Below, piece by piece: positions 48,139 to 55,195 of a stretch of 64,000 nt of DNA; positions within the stretch are counted from its first letter, which is position 1; the number at the start of each line of letters is the position of its first letter. Below the pieces are notes generated by a model, which was not told the origin of the DNA, ran no database searches, and worked only from the letters and a program-made list of their open reading frames with translations. The position numbers were made by a program, and so were the translations under genes. Source of the DNA: Candidatus Jettenia sp. Lineage in GTDB: Bacteria; Planctomycetota; Brocadiia; Brocadiales; Brocadiaceae. Location: positions 773,659 through 837,658 of the forward strand of contig CP091278.1 in assembly GCA_021650895.1 (NCBI GenBank). Direction: 5' to 3'.

Positions 48139-49988
48139 ATGGCTTATATCTTTCGCGGGAAGCTTTGCGGGTTGATTTGCCCTGAATATTCAGAACCGCT
48201 TGCAAATGTAACTGTGCGGCTCTACCGCAGCCGTAATGTGCAAACTGTGGTAGCCTTAACTGTTACTAGTCCTAAAGAGCCCTTTGTCATCTTAACCGAA
48301 GAGCAGGTTAAAGAAAGATCGTCTGCGTTGATCGCCGAAACCAATACCGATGAAGAAGGTAACTTTACCTTCGAGTTGGGTGACAACGAGCGCTACAATG
48401 GTGAAATGTTCGAAGTTGACGTCTACTGCACTACAGTACCGCGGCTTAAACCGAGTTCACAGATACCAACGCCGATGCAGTTTTCAATCACAACCTTACA
48501 ACCTCGCTGGCGGCAAACGGAAAAAGGCTTTGTGTCTGTATGGAATTACTGCCTTCCGCATCGCTTCTGGTGTCTGGTGCGTGGGCGCTTCGGTGCATGG
48601 ACAATCTACGGAAGGGTGACGCACTGCGCCACTGGTGCACCGATTCCCAACGTGAGGGTACGCGGCTTCGATGTTGATTGGCTTCAGGACGATGATCTCG
48701 GCTCAGCGATCACAGACACCAACGGCAAATTCCGGATCGACTATCTTGCCTCAGATTTCCAGCAAACCATCTTTTCCTCTCTTCAACTAGAGTGGGTGGG
48801 AGGACCTGACCTCTATTTCAAAGTTGAGACTCTCAGCGGTACCCCCTTGCTTACAGAACCGCCATCGCGTGGCCGTGATTCCGACCGGGAAAATGCCGGC
48901 CCGTGTTTCTGTGTGAGCCTTTGCCTGGAAGAACAGCCTGAACCACAGACCGAGCCACTTCCAGTATTCACAAAATTGGGCGGCTATAAATATGCGTCAC
49001 AGATACACAGCAGCGTTCCCGGCACTGGTCTGACGGTAGGAGATAACCGTGCATTTTATTCCACCGTGCGGCTCAACGGTATCCTCTCTAAGAAACTCAA
49101 CGGCCAGCCGATGGAATACCGCTTCGAGGTGCGTACAACCGATGCAACTGGTGGAAGTCCTGGTCCCTGGATGGCCATTCCGATGTTTCAAATCGCCCGC
49201 ACGGTGATTGGCGATCTCGAGACATATGCCCCTGATTTTCCAGGGGATCCAAACCCTATCAAGACCAAAGACTACACTGTCAACGGCGTAGCTGGACCGG
49301 ATGAACTGGTAGCCTCCGTCACTCCTGATGGATGGATCCAGGTACCCCAGGAGAGCGATGTCTTTAGCCCAAGCGGATATTTTCAACCTAACGGGAATAT
49401 GATCAATCTGATTACCCCGATGCTTGCCGTCTTCGGCACAAAGGACATGACTGGCGTCCTTGCCGGGAATAGCTCAACATCGAACGGAGCTACCCTCGCG
49501 GCAAATCATCACTTTTCGTTACGCATGCGGGTACGACAAGCAGGCAATCCGGCAACTGAGATCACAGCCGGGTTCTGCCCCCACGTGGCAATTAATAACA
49601 CCGGCTACGATAACGTGAAACACCATCCGTCATGGGCTGGCTTCACCGACCCTCCGAAACCATTGGAGTACGCTTGCTTGATATTCAGCAGTTGATCACC
49701 AATGGGTGCGTAGAAATCACCAACGCTCTTGATGTGCTCTTCACAGCCACACATCCCGATCTCGGCTCTGTGTCCGTGACAATGAGCGGCCCGGGTGGCC
49801 CTTACAATTTTACGCTTCCCGCCGCAGTACCAGGAGAACGCTTCGGCACAGCAACACCCTCCGGATGGACAGTGGCTTCACTTCAGCCCTGTGCCTACAT
49901 TGTGCGGCTCTCGGTCCAGCTTCTGCTGACCACCGGCGATAGCATACCGGATAACCTTTACGACGATATCGCGTTCTGCAAAAGCTGA
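48139..49988 (+). CDS. protein with transthyretin-like (carboxypeptidase regulatory) domains, frameshifted near the 3' end
   Basis: About 616 residues when the two frames are joined. ATG 48139 has AAAGGAGG seven bases ahead. Two transthyretin-like folds are visible: FRGKLCGLICPEYSEPLANV with ETNTDEEGNFTFEL, and IYGRVTHCATGAPIPNVRV with ITDTNGKFRIDYLA. The main frame ends at 49695 after PLEYACLIFSS; the correct frame resumes as LLDIQQLITNGCVEI and ends at 49988. One base missing near 49671-49680 explains the break. There is no signal peptide. Base composition is clearly GC-richer than that of neighbouring core genes. Function unknown; surface structure or phage-tail-like assembly are guesses. 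Confidence 0.7.
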
Positions 49989-50031
49989 CACGCCGGTCGT
50001 GGGGTAATACCATTGACAACTCACAAGAAAA

Positions 50032-50063
50032 GAGGAGGCGTAACTATTGCTACGCCTCCTCTC
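50032..50063. terminator. strong hairpin after the transthyretin-like gene
   Basis: AGAGGAGGCGTA pairs perfectly with TACGCCTCCTCT, 12 bases with an eight-base loop. It begins 44 bases after the gene's stop. The following sequence on the plus strand has no long T run, so termination efficiency is uncertain. Confidence 0.65.
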
Positions 50064-50117
50064 TGATAAAGTAGAAGTCTACAAGGGATAAAGGCCGGGT
50101 TTCGCAATCCAAGACCA

Positions 50118-50178
50118 GGTCAGACCTTCATAATTCAGTTGCCAAACATAAGAGAAAAAGAATTATGAAGGTCTGACC
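50118..50178. repeat. 19 bp inverted repeat flanking 23 bases
   Basis: GGTCAGACCTTCATAATTC (50118-50136) and its exact reverse complement (50160-50178) enclose a short spacer. Similar GTCAGACC ends border palindromic elements associated with IS200/REP-type transposases. Here only the arms remain. It lies just before the rubredoxin stop codon. Confidence 0.65.
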
Positions 50179-50189
50179 CTACTTAACTG

Positions 50190-50348
50190 TCAAATTTTCT
50201 CAAACTGATCCTGTGGTGCACCGCATACGGGACAAACCCAGTCTCCTGGTAAATTCATAAAACTAGTACCGGGACTTACCCCGTAATCAGGATCGCCAAT
50301 TTCCGGATCATAGACATATCCACAAACTATGCATCTGTACTTTTCCAT
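50190..50348 (-). CDS. rubredoxin
   Basis: A 52-residue rubredoxin: [20 protein letters not shown] carries the first CxxCGY pair and [16 protein letters not shown] the second CPxCG pair, which together bind one iron. The length is standard. It carries single electrons in the cytoplasm, often to oxygen- or peroxide-detoxifying enzymes. A ferredoxin gene lies 120 bases upstream on the same strand and a small cysteine protein beyond that, so the three may respond to oxidative stress together. Confidence 0.95.
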   Translation of the reverse strand: MEKYRCIVCGYVYDPEIGDPDYGVSPGTSFMNLPGDWVCPVCGAPQDQFEKI

Positions 50349-50468
50349 TTTTAAACCTTTCTTTCTTTTTGAATATTTCCAAACACACTCGATTGAAATT
50401 CCTTCTATTTCAGTTCAATTGTGATTGAACCATTGAAGTAGTTAATGAAAGTCTTATCAGAAATACTC

Positions 50469-50657
50469 TTATTCTACTATATATATACATGACACAGGAC
50501 ATTCATTAGATGCTTCTCTGCAGGCATCTTCAACTTCTTTAGGAACAATGTCAACATACACTACTGATTTATCGCCTTCCATCCTAAAAACTTCAGGACA
50601 GATTTGGGTACATAAGGCACAACCGATACAGACATCCTGATCCACCTTTGCCTTCAT
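50469..50657 (-). CDS. 4Fe-4S ferredoxin
   Basis: A 62-residue monocluster ferredoxin: KVDQDVCIGCALCTQICPEVF has the CxxCxxC and following CP ligands, and NECPVSCIYIV near the end supplies the last ligand. The charge pattern and length match single 4Fe-4S ferredoxins of anaerobes. It is encoded between the small cysteine protein gene and rubredoxin on the same strand. Confidence 0.94.
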   Translation of the reverse strand: MKAKVDQDVCIGCALCTQICPEVFRMEGDKSVVYVDIVPKEVEDACREASNECPVSCIYIVE

Positions 50658-50679
50658 AATCGACTCCTTATCTAAAGTC

Positions 50680-50840
50680 TCAGTCTTTTCCTAACAACTT
50701 CTTGAGAAGTGTAAAAGTATTTTCCCCTCCATGTCTTTTTGTTATATCAGAATCCTTTGCTGCTTCTCAAAAGTTTTTCCTGGAACGCTGTCAGAACTCA
50801 TAACACTATTCTCGTTACCACAATCATAGTTATAACACAT
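50680..50840 (-). CDS. small cysteine-containing protein, frameshifted
   Basis: ATG 50840 has an excellent ribosome site (GGAGGTG, six bases ahead). The peptide begins MCYNYDCGNENSVMSS and reaches KTFEK; then the frame is lost. A neighbouring frame continues exactly with AAKDSDITKRHGGENTFTLL and KKLLGKD, then stops at 50680. One base missing at the TT of 50764-50765 (AA on the coding strand) gives a 53-residue protein. From memory it resembles a family of short proteins starting MCxxYxCG, but I cannot verify that. Neighbours are ferredoxin and rubredoxin. Confidence 0.65.
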
Positions 50841-51106
50841 ATCTTTCACCTCCATCACGCATCCTTAAAACAAAAAGAGTCCGATTGCAAAGACATTCAT
50901 TTGAAAATATCTTCAGCAATAAGACTCTCTTTTGTTATAAAACGATTCTAACAACTCTTTACTTTATGCATTCTGATCACTTAAGGTTTACCTTTATCGT
51001 GATATACTTTATTTTTAGCAGGTTTTGGATTTATATCAATCTAAAAATGAAAATAAAAAACAGGGGTAGGAAATGACTTTGCGGTTTTGGATTAAAACAC
51101 AAAAGG
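50841..51106. other. intergenic gap, nothing recognised
   Basis: About 265 AT-rich bases between the small cysteine protein's start and the end of the ABC ATPase gene. Plus-strand frames here have no ribosome site and no recognisable content. Imperfect arms (ACAAAAAGAGTC and GACTCTCTTTTGT) could form a long-loop stem. Confidence 0.4.
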
Positions 51107-51862
51107 TTACTTCATAAAACGGCTGAGAAATGCCTTTGTACGGTCATTTCTTGGAGTGTAAAAGATATCTTGCGGCCCCCCCTGCTCTACAATATCGCCT
51201 TTCTCTATGAAGATTACGTGTGTAGAAACATCCCTTGCAAAGCTCATCTCGTGCGTTGCGATTACCGTTGTCATTCCTTCCGACACGAGATCTTTTATTA
51301 CCTTGAGCACATCATCAATCATTTCCGGGTCAAGAGAGGATGTCGGTTCATCAAAGAGCATCGCTTCAGGTCTCATAGCAAGGGCACGGGCAATAGCAAC
51401 CCGCTGTTGTTCTCCACCCGATAATTGTTCAGGATAATTCTGAGCTTTTTCCTCTAAGTTTACTTTTCGGAGCAAAGAAATAGCATTTGACTCAGCTTCA
51501 GCCCGACCAATACCTAATACATGGATTGGAGATTCAGTAATATTTTGAAGAACTGTCATATGGGGAAAGAGATTGAACTGCTGAAATACCATTCCCACCT
51601 TCTTGCGTATATTTCTTAAAGCAAGTTCTTCTTGTGCCTTATGGTAACCTGATTCATTAACACCATACCGTGTTTGGCTATCAATAGAAATCCACCCTCC
51701 ATCAAAGGGCTCCAATCCATTTATACACCGTAAGAGCGTACTCTTGCCACTTCCCGATGGTCCAATAATAGTAACAACGCTTCTTTTTGCTATGTCTACA
51801 CTCAACCCTTTGAACAGAGGCTGATGATTATAGTGTTTAAATAAATTCTGAATTTTAATCAT
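51107..51862 (-). CDS. glnQ: polar amino-acid ABC transporter ATPase
   Basis: A 251-residue ABC ATPase of the GlnQ/HisP class. Walker A is TIIGPSGSGKSTLLRCINGLE, abridged here to GPSGSGKST; the Q-loop is VGMVFQQFNLFPHMT, the signature is QLSGGEQQRVAIARAL and Walker B is AMLFDEPTSSLDPE with ATHEMSFARDV. It provides energy for the binding protein-permease fusion encoded 80 bases upstream. The substrate is probably glutamine or another polar amino acid. Confidence 0.94.
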   Translation of the reverse strand: MIKIQNLFKHYNHQPLFKGLSVDIAKRSVVTIIGPSGSGKSTLLRCINGLEPFDGGWISIDSQTRYGVNESGYHKAQEELALRNIRKKVGMVFQQFNLFPHMTVLQNITESPIHVLGIGRAEAESNAISLLRKVNLEEKAQNYPEQLSGGEQQRVAIARALAMRPEAMLFDEPTSSLDPEMIDDVLKVIKDLVSEGMTTVIATHEMSFARDVSTHVIFIEKGDIVEQGGPQDIFYTPRNDRTKAFLSRFMK

Positions 51863-51942
51863 GCGATTTTACTATCCGTTTGATTTAAAAATATCCGCAG
51901 ATTCCGTAAATTATACAGATTCTTATTTACCTTCCTAACTTT

Positions 51943-53469
51943 TTATCGACTTGACGATGATCGTGTTAGTTTTTTTTCCAATTTTCTTGCATACAAGGAA
52001 AGAGGATAACTCATACCAAAATAAAGGAGGGCTGTGATAATCCCCAAGGTGAAAAAATTCATTGATGAAGCAGCTAACATACTATAACTCTTTGTGAGTT
52101 CTACTATAGCAATAACTGAAACTAAAGACGAGTCCTTAAATAAAGCAACAAAATCATTCGTCATCGGTGGTATCGTGATACGGAATGCTTGTGGTAAGAT
52201 AATTCTCCTTAAGGTCAAACGCATTGACATGCCCAGAGATAAAGCCGCCTCTGTTTGCCCCTTAGGAATAGATTGTATACCTGCACGATAAATTTCAGCC
52301 TCATATGCAGCGTAGTTCATACCTAATCCAAGAATAGCAGCAGCAAGTGCGCTTAAGGTAATACCGATGTTAGGTAAACCATAATATAAGATATAGAGTT
52401 GAATAAGAAGGGGTGTACCACGGTAGATTTCAATATAGGCCGTAGAAATTTTTTGTAACCATATATTGCCGTATAGCCTCATAATTGCCAGTATCAAACC
52501 TAAAACAACCGCCAGCATCATAGACAAAATGGAGATACCGATCGTAACCAATGCTCCTTTTAGCAAGGTCGGTAAAAATGTAGTTACCCGAAGGGGTACT
52601 TTTTGAGAAACAGAAGGAGGACTTTCTGTATATTTTTGTAACAGTTCATCATGTAAGAAGAGTTTTTCCTGAGAGGTATTCCACAATCCCCATCGGCCGT
52701 AAATCTTCTTTAATTCACCTGATCTCAACAACTTATCAAGAATTGTATTTATCTCCTCAACCAGGGCTGTATCTTCTTTTCTGAAAGCAATACCATAATA
52801 TCCTTCGCCCACTGGCTCACCGACTAATCGTAATTGTGGATTTGGCATGGCATAGTATAAGGCAACGGGCATATCCACAAAAACGGCATCTATACGGCTT
52901 AATAAGAGATCTTTGAAAGGTTCCACCTGCCCGCTGTAACTATTAACTTGTATATCCCCCATTTCGTCCAGCATTCGTTTGGCTACTGTATTATACAGGG
53001 TGCCAACCTTTTTTTTCCGAAGATCTTCCAGACAATTAATGCGGATTTCCGAGGCACGGGTAACGATTTGTTCTGCATAGGCAAAATACGGGCGACTGAA
53101 TAATACAGCCTGTTCTCTATCCGGTGTTATCTCGATACCATTCAATGCAACGTCAAAATCTCCACGCTGAAGTGCAAGTAAGATGCTGTCCCACGCATTT
53201 TGGAAATATTGCACCTTCACACCCATCTCCCTAGCAATAGCCTCTACAAGATCAACTTCAAAGCCAATAAGTTTCGAAGGATGTTTGAGATCATAAAATA
53301 CATACGGGGCCCCCCCTTCTGCATCAAACCCCCACACTAATACCCCGGTAGATTTAATTTTTTCAAGGGTATTTTGATATGCAAATGCAGGAGGAGAAGA
53401 AAAATATAGTATGGAAAAACATATTTGTAATAACAAAATAATACGAATTATTATAGGTTTATAGCTCAT
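51943..53469 (-). CDS. amino-acid ABC transporter binding protein-permease fusion
   Basis: A 508-residue fusion. After a signal segment (IIRIILLLQICFSILYFSS), residues about 35-270 form a GlnH-type binding domain (GVLVWGFDAEGGAPYVFYD, GFEVDLVEAIAREMGVK, GDFDVALNGIEITPDREQAV). Residues about 300-500 form a HisM/GlnP-type permease (GALVTIGISILSMMLAVVLG, EIYRGTPLLIQLYILYYG, ALSLGMSMRLTLRRIILPQA as the coupling loop). Fusions of this kind occur in several phyla and use a GlnQ ATPase, which is encoded next. Confidence 0.94.
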   Translation of the reverse strand: MSYKPIIIRIILLLQICFSILYFSSPPAFAYQNTLEKIKSTGVLVWGFDAEGGAPYVFYDLKHPSKLIGFEVDLVEAIAREMGVKVQYFQNAWDSILLALQRGDFDVALNGIEITPDREQAVLFSRPYFAYAEQIVTRASEIRINCLEDLRKKKVGTLYNTVAKRMLDEMGDIQVNSYSGQVEPFKDLLLSRIDAVFVDMPVALYYAMPNPQLRLVGEPVGEGYYGIAFRKEDTALVEEINTILDKLLRSGELKKIYGRWGLWNTSQEKLFLHDELLQKYTESPPSVSQKVPLRVTTFLPTLLKGALVTIGISILSMMLAVVLGLILAIMRLYGNIWLQKISTAYIEIYRGTPLLIQLYILYYGLPNIGITLSALAAAILGLGMNYAAYEAEIYRAGIQSIPKGQTEAALSLGMSMRLTLRRIILPQAFRITIPPMTNDFVALFKDSSLVSVIAIVELTKSYSMLAASSMNFFTLGIITALLYFGMSYPLSLYARKLEKKLTRSSSSR

Positions 53470-53834
53470 AGAGAAAGGGAATTTCAGTATTTCCTCTTAT
53501 TGGATATTTCAAAATTTTTCCCTGATAAACACTTCGGATATTTTCATTCTTTTAGAGAGAAATCAAGAGAGATTATCTCGGCTTCATTTGCAATACTTAT
53601 AGTAAACATACGTATTTTGACATCTCAGTAACAAAATAATTTACGCAATATTACTGTGTAACTGATCTGAGGTCAAGAAAAAGTCATGGTATTGTCAGCA
53701 AAGATATAAAAAGCTATTTCCATGTTCCTTAAACACTCAAGACTTAAACTCTATTCTAAATCTGCCTTGAATGTACAAAAAATTATTATATACTTAAAAT
53801 TTTAATATCTATCAAAAATAGTAACAGATTAGTT
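53470..53834. other. divergent intergenic region, nothing recognised
   Basis: About 365 AT-rich bases between the divergent starts of the amino-acid transporter fusion and the MgtE-like gene. It must contain both promoters, but I see no clear -35/-10 pair, repeat or leader structure. Confidence 0.4.
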
Positions 53835-54821
53835 ATGCGCTTCCATAATAAACATAAAATAATTAAAAAACATTCTGAGTTTAAATATAGCACCGAGATG
53901 TTTGCTGTTTCAGAAGATAATACTGCTCAAACCGCTTTTGAATTACTGCGTGGCAGTAACCTTTCTGGTAATATTTTTTATTGTTATGTTATAGACAAAG
54001 AAGGGAAATTAACAGGTATTATACCTTTAAGAAAGCTTATAACGGCACCTTGGGGAACCATGGTTTCTGATATTATGGTACGTAATCCAATTCGATTAAC
54101 TACGCAAACTCCTTTTGATACGGTTCTTGAATATTTTTTAATATATAAATTCCTTGCTTTTCCTGTTGTCGATGAACAAGGAAGACTTATTGGTATTGCA
54201 CGAGCAAACGATTTTATAGAAGATACAATAACTATTGAAGAAAAAATGGAGCAAGCACGGGATAATCTGCTCAAAATAATCGGTATAAAATTGGAAGAGT
54301 TTCGAAAACCTTCCATCTTTAAAAGCACCTTTTTACGATTTCCTTATTTGCTTTTTAATATCTTGAGCGGACTCACCTGTGCTTTTATTACCAATCTATT
54401 TAGCAACACTGTAGATAAGTTTGTTTTTGTAGCCTTCTTTATAACTATAATCTTAGGCCTTGCAGAAAGCATAGGTACTCAAGCTGTTGCGGTTACTCTT
54501 TCTTCACTTGAGAAAACAATCAGGATGAAAAGACTTGTTCTCTATGAGACACTGGTCGGAGCAAAAATAGGTATGCTATGTGGAGGAATATTATATCTTG
54601 TATCCTTTTTGTGGTTATGGGAGCAAGCCTTTTCTATCGCTTTATCCCTTACTATCTTATTTTCCATTCTTACGGCTTCTTTTCTTGGATGCATGCTACC
54701 GGTCCTTTTTAAAAAGATGGGTATCAATCCAACGCATGCCTCTTGCCCTTTTGTATTAGCCATCGCCGATGTTGTATCATTAACTTCATACTTTTCCCTT
54801 GGAACATATCTCCTCAATTAG
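53835..54821 (+). CDS. MgtE-like divalent cation channel (CBS pair plus membrane domain)
   Basis: A 328-residue protein. Residues about 20-150 form two CBS domains (IPLRKLITAPWGTMVSDIM, FLAFPVVDEQGRLIGIARAND). Residues about 180-328 carry five helices of the MgtE channel: FFITIILGLAESIGTQAVAV, ETLVGAKIGMLCGGILYLVS and HASCPFVLAIADVVSLTSYF, which corresponds to the family's signature helix with its pore aspartate. The usual N-terminal superhelical domain of MgtE is missing, so magnesium gating must differ. Magnesium transport is probable but not certain. Confidence 0.85.
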   Translation: MRFHNKHKIIKKHSEFKYSTEMFAVSEDNTAQTAFELLRGSNLSGNIFYCYVIDKEGKLTGIIPLRKLITAPWGTMVSDIMVRNPIRLTTQTPFDTVLEYFLIYKFLAFPVVDEQGRLIGIARANDFIEDTITIEEKMEQARDNLLKIIGIKLEEFRKPSIFKSTFLRFPYLLFNILSGLTCAFITNLFSNTVDKFVFVAFFITIILGLAESIGTQAVAVTLSSLEKTIRMKRLVLYETLVGAKIGMLCGGILYLVSFLWLWEQAFSIALSLTILFSILTASFLGCMLPVLFKKMGINPTHASCPFVLAIADVVSLTSYFSLGTYLLN

Positions 54822-55004
54822 TTTATATAATTGATGTAAAAAGTACGATGATACTTTGAGATTCTTGCTCTATCATCTGATTGTTTAACCATCAGAGTAT
54901 CTGATATCTCTCTTATCATTTTAATCTTCCTTGCAGAAAAGACTATATGGAACCAAAGAAATATATTACCATACCGTAGTGGTTTTCTTTACCTTGAAAG
55001 TCGC

Positions 55005-55195
55005 TAGTACACTGTCAATATAATTCATGATAATACGATTTGTATCGGTTCAACTGCATGGGGCTGTGTCATTGCGAGGGTAGTGTCCGAAGCAATCCCC
55101 CTGGACATTTCAAAAGAGATTGCTTCGGGAAAATACCCCTCGCAATGACACATACGAGAGAGTCTATTATAGTAAATTAAGTTGACAGTGTACTA
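55005..55195. mobile_element. MITE-like inverted-repeat element, copy 2
   Basis: Reverse-oriented relative of the element at 41298. Ends are TAGTACACTGTCAA and TTGACAGTGTACTA, a perfect 14-base inverted repeat. The interior has GTGTCATTGCGAGGG and CCCTCGCAATGACAC arms. The right end contributes bases 55193-55195, the stop codon of the LamG gene on the minus strand. The 180 bases between the MgtE-like gene and this element show nothing else. Confidence 0.87.

Noticed and set aside
50739-50951. 70-codon plus-strand frame after rubredoxin/ferredoxin
   Set aside because: It is antisense to the small cysteine protein gene, which has a superb ribosome site.
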